A DNA stretch of 13,735 bases from DAOVRL01 sp964459805 (GTDB taxonomy: Bacteria; Planctomycetota; Phycisphaerae; Sedimentisphaerales; Anaerobacaceae). Below the pieces are notes generated by a model. It had not been told where the DNA came from and did no database searches. It saw nothing but the letters and a program-made list of their open reading frames with translations. Both the position numbers and the translations under genes were made by a program. Positions 1 to 6,632 of this stretch are shown here, piece after piece; the first letter of the stretch is position 1; each line of letters opens with the position of its first letter. Location: assembly GCA_964459805.1 (NCBI GenBank), contig CAYWOD010000087.1:1-13735 (forward strand). The letters run 5' to 3'.

Positions 1-27
1 GAAGAAATCAATAACGTAAAGTTTAGG

Positions 28-55
28 TTGCTTTTCAAGACGGTGCTGTTATAAT
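28..55 (+). promoter_or_regulatory. Candidate sigma70-type promoter of the left operon
   Basis: TTGCTT at 28-33 and TATAAT at 50-55 are separated by 16 nt. The -10 box is a full consensus match and the -35 box is moderate. A transcript starting near position 62 would have a leader of about 73 nt before the GTG start of the first gene. This is a pattern match only, but it lies in the only non-coding stretch upstream of the five-gene run. Confidence 0.5.
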
Positions 56-134
56 TAACACACAGTGAGTAGTATTTGCTTATGAATTTCGTGCCGACGG
101 TCGGATATAGAACACTGACAGACTAAGGAAAAAA

Positions 135-1610
135 GTGGAATTCCAGGTTTTCAAGAACGGCAACCTTATCGACAAATTCACGTTGTGCGGCGCCTATCTA
201 TTTGGCACAGACGGAATCAGCATTCGCCGGGCGCGAATTGCGTTCAATAACGGCATTATCGAGTGTGACAAGCCCAATCTGGAAACGGCTGGGCTGGCGT
301 TGTTGTGGCCTATTGATGGTTTCGGCAAGGTGCTTTTGCCGACAACAAGTCTGCCTGAGAGAGAGCGTCCGTATATTTTGAATGTGGAAGTAGCGCGGGC
401 GAAGCTGATGCAGATTGTTGACAAGCGGGAGGACTGGTCGTTCTTCGAGAGCACAAAGGGCCTGGCGGATATCGCCAAAGAGGCACAGAGCCTATTTGTT
501 CAGGCCATTCAGAACATATCGGATGCTCCGCTGGCATCTAAACTGGGGGACGAATCACTTGAAAAGGCCGTAATTCTCTCCGAAAAGCTGGCGATAAGAC
601 AGGCTGAGTCGCTTTTTCTGAGCAGGGGTGAGACTCACGGTTTTGGCCGGGGCTGCCTTGGCTGCAGGATAGATCCTGCGCAGATCGGTAATCCCGGGTA
701 TGTTGAGAATCTGCTGGCACTGTTCGGCTCTGTCACCATACCGATAAACTGGGCTGAGATGGAGCCCAAGAGAGGAAGATACGATTTCTCAACGGCCGAT
801 GCCTGTATCAACGCGCTCGGCAAAAAGAAATTGTCGATCAATGCCGGTCCTTTGCTTTGTTTTTCCAAGAGGTTTCTTCCGAAGTGGCTGCTTGACGGCG
901 GAGCGGGGTTCGAGAAGATTCGCGAAACCGCCCATCAATTCATTTCGGCGGTTGTCACTCGCTATTCAAGCTTCGTTCGTTCGTGGTGCGTCATTAGCGG
1001 CTTGAACGTATATAATCATTTCGGATTCAGGTTCGAGGAAATCCTGGAAATGACGCGGGCGGCAAATATGGCCGTCAAACAGGGAAGTGACAAGGCTCTG
1101 AAGATAATTGAAATCAGCAACCCGTGGGGCGAATACTACGCGACGGTGGCCAACAGCATTCCACCTCTGGTCTATATGGATATGGTCGTTCAGAGCGGGA
1201 TTAACTTCGATGCGTTCGGGCTGCAAATGCGGTTCGGCAGGAATCAGTCCGGTATGCACGTCAGGGACATGATGCACATATCGGCAATTCTGGATTACTT
1301 TGCGCCTATAGCGAAGTCCCTGTATATGACCAACGTGGCGGTGCCGAGCCGGAACGGTTCCGGCTCCCACAACGGAGAGGTTGCGGGCATTTGGCACGAT
1401 AAATGGAACCAGTCGCGGCAGGGACAATGGATCGAGCAGTTCTACAAGATAGCGCTCAGTAAACCATTTGTGGATTCAGTGACATATTCGAATCTTACCG
1501 ACAGAAGGAACAGCACGATAGCCGACAGCGGCGTGTTGACGGCCCGGCTCGAACCAAAGGAATCGTTTCTAACGTTGAAGAAATTGCATGATGCTATTTT
1601 CATCCGGTGA
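135..1610 (+). CDS. GH10-fold protein lacking both catalytic glutamates (probable pseudoenzyme)
   Basis: This 491-residue protein has an N-terminal domain (about 1-170) and a C-terminal TIM barrel (about 175-490) that resembles glycoside hydrolase family 10 xylanases. Barrel landmarks are the NWAEMEPKRGRYDFS segment (residues 205-219), GLQ on strand 6 (362-364) and the closing segment with IEQFYKIALSKPFVDSVTYS. In active GH10 enzymes the acid/base Glu lies in W-D-V-V-N-E; here that segment reads W284-C-V-I-S-G289. The nucleophile Glu lies in (I)-T-E-x-D; here it reads M-T-N400-V-A. Both catalytic Glu are therefore absent, and the barrel is probably a binding or structural protein, although automated tools may call it endo-1,4-beta-xylanase. 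There is no signal peptide, so it is presumably cytoplasmic. The GTG start is supported by AAGGA at 125-129, about 5 nt upstream. It is first in the putative operon. Confidence 0.72.
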   Translation: MEFQVFKNGNLIDKFTLCGAYLFGTDGISIRRARIAFNNGIIECDKPNLETAGLALLWPIDGFGKVLLPTTSLPERERPYILNVEVARAKLMQIVDKREDWSFFESTKGLADIAKEAQSLFVQAIQNISDAPLASKLGDESLEKAVILSEKLAIRQAESLFLSRGETHGFGRGCLGCRIDPAQIGNPGYVENLLALFGSVTIPINWAEMEPKRGRYDFSTADACINALGKKKLSINAGPLLCFSKRFLPKWLLDGGAGFEKIRETAHQFISAVVTRYSSFVRSWCVISGLNVYNHFGFRFEEILEMTRAANMAVKQGSDKALKIIEISNPWGEYYATVANSIPPLVYMDMVVQSGINFDAFGLQMRFGRNQSGMHVRDMMHISAILDYFAPIAKSLYMTNVAVPSRNGSGSHNGEVAGIWHDKWNQSRQGQWIEQFYKIALSKPFVDSVTYSNLTDRRNSTIADSGVLTARLEPKESFLTLKKLHDAIFIR

Positions 1611-1625
1611 GCCATGACCGGATGA
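1600..1625 (+). other. Stem-loop spanning the stop codon of the GH10-like gene
   Basis: TCATCCGGT (1600-1608) and ACCGGATGA (1617-1625) form a perfect 9-bp inverted repeat around an 8-nt loop. The TGA stop (1608-1610) begins at the last base of the left arm. No T-tract follows, so a rho-independent terminator is unlikely. It could be an intra-operonic processing or stability element between the first two genes. Function is inferred. Confidence 0.5.
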
Positions 1626-1649
1626 TCGAGCGTCGACAGACTGAGCGAT

Positions 1650-2021
1650 ATGGCGATTGTTGATTCAATTCAATGGATGCAATCCGGGCAACAAAGGATT
1701 CAATCCTTTGCGTTCGTTGTCAGTGTGTGTATCTGTGTGTTGCTGTCCTGCGGTTTTGTTCTGAACGTTGGGGCGGCCGGACAAGCGAGCGAGATTCAAT
1801 TGGACGGCCGAATAAATCCAAACGATGCGCCCGTAGCAAGCTTAGTGAGGCTGTCTGGTATCGGCCCGGCCAGGGCCGCCGCAATAGTCGCCTACAGGGA
1901 CAGTTTCAGCGAAAAAGACGGCAGCGCCCGGGCCTTTCGAGACTGCAATGATCTGCAGAACATCAAGGGCATAGGCCCCAAAACCGCCGAGAATATGAGC
2001 GAATGGCTGAAGTTTGATTAA
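1650..2021 (+). CDS. Membrane-anchored ComEA-like helix-hairpin-helix protein
   Basis: This 123-residue protein has one hydrophobic segment (about 19-43), which may be a signal anchor. Two helix-hairpin-helix motifs follow: about 55-83 (INPNDAPVASLVRLSGIGPA) and about 96-120 (NIKGIGPKTAENM). The paired GIGPxxA turns are the classic ComEA/HhH_3 arrangement, which binds the DNA backbone without sequence specificity. In competent bacteria ComEA binds incoming DNA at the cell surface. Here that role is only a family-based guess, because no other competence gene (comEC, pilus genes) is in the window. The first HhH turn is followed by a polar insertion (SFSEKDGSARA) relative to compact ComEA proteins. 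The gene lies 39 nt after the preceding stop. No clear Shine-Dalgarno precedes the ATG. Confidence 0.82.
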   Translation: MAIVDSIQWMQSGQQRIQSFAFVVSVCICVLLSCGFVLNVGAAGQASEIQLDGRINPNDAPVASLVRLSGIGPARAAAIVAYRDSFSEKDGSARAFRDCNDLQNIKGIGPKTAENMSEWLKFD

Positions 2022-2061
2022 GGTAGAGTCTGTAGCCAATAGCAGATGAACAGAGAACAAG

Positions 2062-2550
2062 ATGGATGACTGGGAAATAAATAAGCCGCTTGGCCAATGC
2101 TGCGGCAGCGGTAAAACGATAGAAGCGGGCGAGGAGTACTTCGGTGCTCTGGTGGAGACCGTCGAAGGATTGGCGAGGCGGGATTTCTGCGCCGACTACT
2201 GGGAGAGTGAGAAGCCGGAAGTATTTTGCCACTGGAAAACGAGATTGCCGCACCCTGATCAGAAAAAACAGATATTCGTTGATGATGAGATGCTGATGGC
2301 CTTTTTCGACCGGCTGGCCGAGGAGACAGAGCAGGAAAAAGTGAATTTCCGCTTTGTGCTGGCGCTTGTTCTGATGAGGAAAAGACGCCTGAAATACGAT
2401 GCGACCAGGATTGAGGATGGGCGGGAAATCTGGAGTTTGAGGATAGTGGGCGAAAAGCAATGCTCCGATGTGGTCAATCCACACCTTGACGAAGAGCAAA
2501 TTGAGCAGTTGTCCTCGCAGATAGGCCAGATACTGCACGCGGACTTGTAA
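2062..2550 (+). CDS. Conserved planctomycete-type protein of unknown function
   Basis: This is a soluble 162-residue protein without signal peptide or membrane segment. The N-terminal half (1-60) has a possible metal-binding or structural Cys set: C13-C14, C43 and C56. A mostly helical half follows (about 70-110, MAFFDRLAEETEQEKVNFRF, then a basic MRKRR at 105-109), and an acidic C-terminal helix ends the protein (about 122-160). I associate this architecture with a family in planctomycete genomes that has no assigned function, but that is from memory and untested. It lies 40 nt downstream of the HhH gene and 76 nt upstream of the lipoprotein gene, so co-transcription is likely. The start has only weak purine-rich sequence upstream. 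Confidence 0.75.
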   Translation: MDDWEINKPLGQCCGSGKTIEAGEEYFGALVETVEGLARRDFCADYWESEKPEVFCHWKTRLPHPDQKKQIFVDDEMLMAFFDRLAEETEQEKVNFRFVLALVLMRKRRLKYDATRIEDGREIWSLRIVGEKQCSDVVNPHLDEEQIEQLSSQIGQILHADL

Positions 2551-2587
2551 GCTCGCGGTGCGTATCGCGTGATGTGTACCGGCGAGC
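2551..2587 (+). other. Stem-loop immediately after the stop codon of the unknown gene
   Basis: GCTCGC-GGT (2551-2559) can pair with ACC-G-GCGAGC (2578-2587), giving 9 base pairs with one bulged G and an 18-nt loop. It begins at the base after the TAA stop (2548-2550). It is followed by AAAGAAC rather than a T-tract, so it is more likely an mRNA processing or stability element, or chance, than a terminator. Confidence 0.35.
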
Positions 2588-2626
2588 AAAGAACTTGCAG
2601 CGAAGCATCGAATTTGGAAGTGTTGA

Positions 2627-3487
2627 ATGCCGACCAAAGTCGTTATACCGATTGTAACAGTGATGTTCATTCTTGCCGGGTGCGGGCCCGCGAGGCGAAA
2701 GCCGTTGCCGGTGTGTCCGGGCAAGGATTCGACGGCCGAGGCGCTATCCGCACTGAGACTACACTCGCAAAACGTGACGCCCCTGCGGGCAACCGGCAGG
2801 TGCCGCCTGGAGTATTATACCGAGGAGAAGCGAAAGCCGCATAAAGAGGGCTTTCCCGTGTGGCTCTGGGTGAATCCTCGCGTTGAAATCTGCCTGCACG
2901 GTGATGTGGCTTTTGATCCGAGAGGGCTTGTCTTAGGGTCAAACAATGACGAGTTCTGGCTGTCCATAAGGCCGAAGATCAGCAGCTATTGGCGGGGGCG
3001 GTGGTCCAGGAACAATAATGTCCAAAAACTAATACTCAATCCCAGAGTCGTGCTTGAGGCGATAGGAATCGCCGCGGCCGGCGGCGATGCGGGCGGACAG
3101 GGCGATTGGTCACTGTCGAACGAGGGCCCGTTTGATGTGCTTACGAAGCGCAGGGACACGGGGCTAACGGTAAAAAGAATATATATCCACAACTGCGACT
3201 ATCTGGTCAGGAAGATTGAGTATTTCAATGAGTTCGGCCAAGTTGAGGTTGTTGCCGAGCTGGATAAGTACAAGGAGGTTGTCGAGGGATTTTCTACTCC
3301 GACCAGTATCAAGGTCGTTAAGCGGGCCGGGAGCGGCAGAGACGATTCGGTCAGGATTACTCTGAAGTCCGTAAAGCCTTACGAGTTTACGAAGAAGCAG
3401 TTGGAATTCCTTTTCAAGCCGCAACCGGGACGTTTCAAGCATGTCTATGAAGTCATCCAAGGCAGGTTGGTCGAGAAGCCGCAGTAG
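2627..3487 (+). CDS. Outer-membrane-type lipoprotein, LolA/LolB-like
   Basis: This 286-residue protein begins with a lipoprotein signal peptide: a short N-region, a hydrophobic core (VVIPIVTVMFI) and the lipobox L-A-G-C with the lipidated Cys at 19. Residue +2 is Gly rather than Asp, so export beyond the inner membrane is plausible. The mature part is rich in beta strands and contains segments typical of the LolA/LolB/DUF4292-type half-barrel. Examples are the early RLEYYTEEKRK strand, FWLSIRP, and the later CDYLVRKIEYFNEFGQVEVVAELDK (split at 187-211), ending with a KQLEFLFKPQPGR motif. Such proteins bind lipids or lipoprotein acyl chains in the periplasm. The fold assignment is by visual similarity, and the substrate is unknown. 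GGAAG at 2616-2620 lies 6 nt before the ATG and supports the start. The next gene begins 25 nt after the stop. Confidence 0.72.
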   Translation: MPTKVVIPIVTVMFILAGCGPARRKPLPVCPGKDSTAEALSALRLHSQNVTPLRATGRCRLEYYTEEKRKPHKEGFPVWLWVNPRVEICLHGDVAFDPRGLVLGSNNDEFWLSIRPKISSYWRGRWSRNNNVQKLILNPRVVLEAIGIAAAGGDAGGQGDWSLSNEGPFDVLTKRRDTGLTVKRIYIHNCDYLVRKIEYFNEFGQVEVVAELDKYKEVVEGFSTPTSIKVVKRAGSGRDDSVRITLKSVKPYEFTKKQLEFLFKPQPGRFKHVYEVIQGRLVEKPQ

Positions 3488-3512
3488 ATGATAAGAGCAC
3501 TGGAGCTTGTAT

Positions 3513-4412
3513 ATGGCAAGGATTAGTCTAAGAGAGAGAGTTGAGCAAGGCCTGTTCCTGTTGGATGGGGCTATGGGGACCCAGTTGTTTGCACGCGCAG
3601 TCGAGGTCGGCACGTGCAATGATTACCTAAATGTCGCCTCGCCCGATGTTGTCGGCGACGTTCACCGTGCGTATCTGGAGGCGGGCAGCGATGCGGTTCT
3701 CACCAATACGTTCGGGGCCAATAGGTTCGCTCTGGCAAGGCACGGGTTGGCCGAGCAGACCCGGCAGATAAATGAGGCCGGCGCCAAAGTTGCACGCAGG
3801 GCAGCGGGCGAACAGAAGTATGTCATAGGTGATATCGGCCCGAGCGGGGAATTCCTGGAGCCTCTGGGCACGTTGAAGCCGGAAGAGCTCAAAGATGCCT
3901 TTGCCGAGCAGGCCGAGGCCCTTGTAGCCGCGGGCGTCGATGCCTTGATAATCGAGACGATGACGGCCCTTGACGAGATGACAATCGCGATTGAAGCGGC
4001 CAAGTCGGTTGGCGGCGATTCGCCTGTGTTTGCGTCAATGTCCTTCGACAAGGCGGGCGATGATTTCAGGACGATGATGGGAGTCGATGTCGAGGTCGGG
4101 GTCTCCAAGATCGTTTCTCTGGGCGTCGATGCGGTCGGATTCAATTGCGGCACGGCCACACTCGAGGAATACGTGCAACTGGCCGAGAAGTTCATTTCGG
4201 CGGCGAAGATGCTGTCGGATGAAATCCTGCTTCTTGCCGAGCCGAATGCCGGCAAGCCGGAGTTAATTGACGGCAGGGCGGTTTACAACGTGTCACCCGA
4301 GGATTTTGCCGCCGCGGCCAAGAGAATACACACAGCCGGCATAAACATAATCGGCGGCTGCTGCGGAACCAGCCCGGCGCACATACAAGCGGTGGCGAGC
4401 GCATTGAAATGA
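3513..4412 (+). CDS. Stand-alone homocysteine S-methyltransferase (MetH N-terminal module)
   Basis: This 299-residue protein matches the zinc-dependent homocysteine S-methyltransferase domain (Pfam PF02574). It has the N-terminal LLDGAMGTQL motif (17-25), LTNTFGAN (63-70), and three Cys zinc ligands: C212 in FNCGT and C283-C284 in GGCCGTSPAH. The folate, cobalamin and reactivation domains of full MetH are absent. It may act with separately encoded corrinoid/folate modules, or use another methyl donor as BHMT or MmuM do; the sequence does not decide. The ATG at 3513 is preferred over the upstream in-frame TTG (3507) because GGAG at 3502-3505 sits 7 nt before it. It is the last gene of the putative operon. 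Its final 59 nt are echoed, diverged, at 5321-5379 beyond the toxin-antitoxin pair. Confidence 0.9.
   Translation: MARISLRERVEQGLFLLDGAMGTQLFARAVEVGTCNDYLNVASPDVVGDVHRAYLEAGSDAVLTNTFGANRFALARHGLAEQTRQINEAGAKVARRAAGEQKYVIGDIGPSGEFLEPLGTLKPEELKDAFAEQAEALVAAGVDALIIETMTALDEMTIAIEAAKSVGGDSPVFASMSFDKAGDDFRTMMGVDVEVGVSKIVSLGVDAVGFNCGTATLEEYVQLAEKFISAAKMLSDEILLLAEPNAGKPELIDGRAVYNVSPEDFAAAAKRIHTAGINIIGGCCGTSPAHIQAVASALK
4354..4412 (+). repeat. Left copy of imperfect direct repeat (metH-like 3' end, intact)
   Basis: These last 59 nt of the methyltransferase gene, including its stop, align without gaps to 5321-5379. By hand count 45 of 59 positions match, and 37 of the first 40. The two copies flank the MNT/HEPN gene pair. 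Confidence 0.8.
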
Positions 4413-4547
4413 TGCCCGGAGACTATTGGCGTTGCAGTATCAACGAAGCCGGCGAAACCGCGATTAAACTGTGGCAATTATCTTAGGATTTTGTTAGCAT
4501 GGATTGTGACGAAGTACGGCGAATTTGTCTTGGAGTGTCCGTTGTAA

Positions 4548-4892
4548 ATGCTGTCTATTGATTCATGGAAACCCGATGCTGCAGATGTTGGTCTCCTTCG
4601 GCGATGTAAAGCTGCAATCAGGCAGGTTGTCGAGGATTCAGATGTTATCCTCTACGGCTCCCGCGCGCGCGGCGATGCCGGTGAACACTCGGACTATGAT
4701 ATTTTGATAATAGTGGATGGGCCGGTAAACATGGCTCTTGAGAAGAAGATACTTGACGGTGTGTACCCGTTAGAGTTAGAGACGTGCGAGGTGCTCACGC
4801 TGATTGTGTACAGCAAGCAGCAGTGGGACTCGCTTCTGTACCGCGCTATGCCTTTTCACAGAAACGTCGATCGCGAGGGAGTAGTTTTATGA
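4548..4892 (+). CDS. MNT-type nucleotidyltransferase antitoxin
   Basis: This 114-residue protein is a minimal DNA polymerase beta-like nucleotidyltransferase. It has the exact GS-X10-D-X-D signature: G37-S38, then D49-Y50-D51 (GSRARGDAGEHSDYD). In characterised MNT/HEPN modules the MNT protein is the antitoxin and inactivates the HEPN toxin by transferring AMP to a Tyr near its active site; that mechanism is inferred here. The third catalytic carboxylate cannot be placed with confidence. The ending YRAMPFHRNVDREGVVL resembles other small MNT antitoxins. An in-frame TAA directly precedes the ATG, so this is the first possible ATG. GGAG at 4532-4535 is 12 nt upstream, a long spacing. The stop overlaps the HEPN start as ATGA. 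Confidence 0.88.
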   Translation: MLSIDSWKPDAADVGLLRRCKAAIRQVVEDSDVILYGSRARGDAGEHSDYDILIIVDGPVNMALEKKILDGVYPLELETCEVLTLIVYSKQQWDSLLYRAMPFHRNVDREGVVL

Positions 4893-5284
4893 CGGAAGAG
4901 GAAAAAGTCTTGATTGAGTACCGTATGGAGCGGGCGCGACAGGCCATCGAAGAGGCGAGAACGATGTTCGATGCTGGGTATGTCAATGCCTATGTGAATC
5001 GTCTCTACTACGCCTGCTTCTATGCGGTCTCGGCACTGCTGCTGACAAGAAATCTCTCTACGAGCAAACACGGATACCTGCGTTCATTGATGCATCGTGA
5101 GTTTGTGAAGACTGGATTTATCCCGAAACAGCGAAGTAAACATTTTGACCTGCTGTTCAATAACCGTCTCAAAGGTGACTATGCGGACTTTGCGACGTTT
5201 GAACCTGAGGATGTAAGTGGCTGGCTGGAAGCTACAGAAGAATTCGTTGCTCACATTGAAGCTCTTGTTTCAAAGTTGGAGTAG
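4889..5284 (+). CDS. HEPN-domain toxin partner of the MNT protein
   Basis: This 131-residue, all-helical HEPN-domain protein starts with MTEEEKVLIEYRMERARQAI and has the family's NRLYYACFYAVSALLL helix (37-52). The segment R54-N-L-S-T-S-K-H61-G-Y63 fits the RNase motif R-X4-6-H and carries a Tyr two residues after the His, matching the HXY arrangement of HepT-type toxins where the Tyr is the AMP acceptor. The C-terminal part includes FVKTGFIPKQRSKHFDLLFNNRLKGDYADF, a pattern I know from COG1895-type HEPN proteins. RNase activity is inferred. A longer in-frame reading from 4784 exists, but the ATG at 4889, overlapping the MNT stop by 4 nt, fits both translational coupling and the family's N-terminus. 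Confidence 0.88.
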   Translation: MTEEEKVLIEYRMERARQAIEEARTMFDAGYVNAYVNRLYYACFYAVSALLLTRNLSTSKHGYLRSLMHREFVKTGFIPKQRSKHFDLLFNNRLKGDYADFATFEPEDVSGWLEATEEFVAHIEALVSKLE

Positions 5285-5320
5285 ACAACGGGGTCAGAAG
5301 CGCACAGTATGCGGTAGCAA

Positions 5321-5379
5321 GCGGCTGCTGTGGAACCAGCCCGGCGCACATTAAAGCGGTCGCAGCAAGACTGCAATAG
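5321..5379 (+). pseudogene. Orphan 3' fragment of a homocysteine methyltransferase gene
   Basis: Read in frame from 5323, this encodes G-C-C-G-T-S-P-A-H-I-K-A-V-A-A-R-L-Q followed by TAG at 5377-5379. That is the zinc-binding tail of a MetH-like methyltransferase, with no start and no catalytic barrel. It has the same length to the stop as the tail of the intact gene but differs at 14 of 59 nt and in its last residues (KAVAARLQ against QAVASALK). It therefore does not look like a fresh duplication and may derive from another allele or paralog. Similarity becomes undetectable just upstream of GCC. Confidence 0.78.
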
Positions 5380-5474
5380 GACTCTACTGGTCTCTCGATG
5401 GGCTCTTGTTCTTTCAGATAGCTTAGGAGACATGTTCCGCAACAAGAATCATGGACCGACAGAGAGTTCAGATT

Positions 5475-6557
5475 ATGAGTGTCAGAACACGGGTTCTCGT
5501 TGTCATATTCCTTGTCTTTGCGGTGATATGTCTGTTTGTGGTTAAAGCGCGGATGCGGATAATACACACTGCGCCTAAGGGATACGCGCCTCAAGTATAT
5601 AGTGGCCCCAAGGTTCATGTTGTAGCAAGGCGAGGGGATTTAGACCAGATTGAGTCCATGTTGGGCGATGATCCAGAACTTGTTAAGGCCAAGGACGAGT
5701 ATGGAAACGTTCCTTTACACTTGGCAGCTCACAAGGGCCACACGACAATCGTTGAGTTTCTGATTTCAAAGGGAGCAGAAGTGAACGCCACCAGCAAATT
5801 TGGAGGGACACCTCTGTATATGGCGTCGTATGCAGGCCAAGAGGAAGTAGTTAGGGTGCTAATTGCTCGTGGTGCAGACGTTAATCTTGCTGTAAGGGAT
5901 GGTCAGCAGAGGTTACAAGTAGCGACGCTCGAAGGCTACAGAGATTATGCCCACATCTACTTTGCCAAGGGCGACAAAATAAATCTCAAGGTTCACTTCA
6001 TCGGTTCACCCTTGCAAGCTGCGGCGGCTAATGGCCATAAGGAAATCGCTGAGCTTCTGATAGGCAATGGGGCAAACGTAAAAGCCAAAGTTGTGGGTAA
6101 GACTGCTTTGCATTCGGCATCCGCTAATGGTCAAAAGGAATTGGTTGAGTTGCTAATTGCTAATGGCGCGGATGTTAATGCAAGAGATATGGCTGGCTCT
6201 ACTCCCCTTTGCTCAGCTATGTTTAGGACTATCGAGCCGCAAGATGGCAATGCTGTAAGAAGTGTAGCTGAGGTCTTGGTAAGAGAAGGCGCGGACGTAA
6301 ACGCTGAATCGAAAACCGGGCTGACCCCTTTACATTTTGCTGCTCGCAGTGGAACTAAGGAGATTGTTGAATTGCTAATTTACTCAGGAGCGAATATAAA
6401 CGCTAAGACTGATGGTGGCGATACCCCCTTGAATGTTGCGTGTAGGTACAGAAGCAAACGGAAGGGAGGCGTAATTGATTTACTGCATAAGCACGGTGCT
6501 GTGCGAAGACACGGCAAGAACAACAACTATGATTACGAGCCTGATTTGATTAGGTGA
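5475..6557 (+). CDS. Membrane-anchored ankyrin-repeat protein
   Basis: From the ATG at 5475 this gives 360 residues; an in-frame ATG at 5451 would add 8. The later start is preferred because a purine-rich GAGAG lies 8 nt upstream and the hydrophobic anchor (SVRTRVLVVIFLVFAVICLFVVKA) then begins at once. After the anchor come about eight to nine ankyrin repeats of about 33 residues. Clear ones carry PLHLAAHKGH, PLYMASYAGQ, ALHSASANGQ and PLHFAARSG with GADVNA-type loops; the first and fourth are degenerate. The last repeat is followed by a polar tail. Ankyrin arrays bind proteins, and the partner is unknown. The anchor suggests an extracytoplasmic or membrane-surface location. The coding is visibly AT-richer than its neighbours, suggesting later acquisition. 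It converges with waaA. Confidence 0.82.
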   Translation: MSVRTRVLVVIFLVFAVICLFVVKARMRIIHTAPKGYAPQVYSGPKVHVVARRGDLDQIESMLGDDPELVKAKDEYGNVPLHLAAHKGHTTIVEFLISKGAEVNATSKFGGTPLYMASYAGQEEVVRVLIARGADVNLAVRDGQQRLQVATLEGYRDYAHIYFAKGDKINLKVHFIGSPLQAAAANGHKEIAELLIGNGANVKAKVVGKTALHSASANGQKELVELLIANGADVNARDMAGSTPLCSAMFRTIEPQDGNAVRSVAEVLVREGADVNAESKTGLTPLHFAARSGTKEIVELLIYSGANINAKTDGGDTPLNVACRYRSKRKGGVIDLLHKHGAVRRHGKNNNYDYEPDLIR

Positions 6558-6632
6558 CAAGTGGGGGGGAGAAGGCTCGCGAGTCTGTGTTTGATTCGCA
6601 ACGAGAAAACGAATCCGTAGTCTGTTCTTCTA

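Noticed and set aside
135..1610. Annotation as an active endo-1,4-beta-xylanase
   Set aside because: Both catalytic Glu positions are Gly289 and Asn400 in my alignment to GH10 motifs, and there is no export signal.
3662..4255. A 197-codon open frame on the - strand
   Set aside because: It lies within the methyltransferase gene, is Ser/Ala-rich low-complexity sequence, and has no domain.
4413..4547. Terminator or promoter between the methyltransferase and MNT genes
   Set aside because: A weak GGC-GTTG/CAAC-GCC pairing has no T-tract, and no -35/-10 pair with proper spacing stands out.
4784..4888. Possible longer N-terminus of the HEPN protein
   Set aside because: The added residues overlap the MNT coding region and do not look like a HEPN N-terminus; the ATG at 4889 in the ATGA overlap is better.
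5425..5545. AGGAG followed by ATG at 5432 as a leader or alternative start before the ankyrin gene
   Set aside because: The spacing is only 2 nt, the frame ends after 37 codons, and it is not in frame with the ankyrin protein.
6593..6615. Hairpin GATTCG/CGAATC between the convergent ankyrin and waaA genes as a bidirectional terminator
   Set aside because: The stem is only 6 bp with an 11-nt loop and no T-tract follows on either strand.
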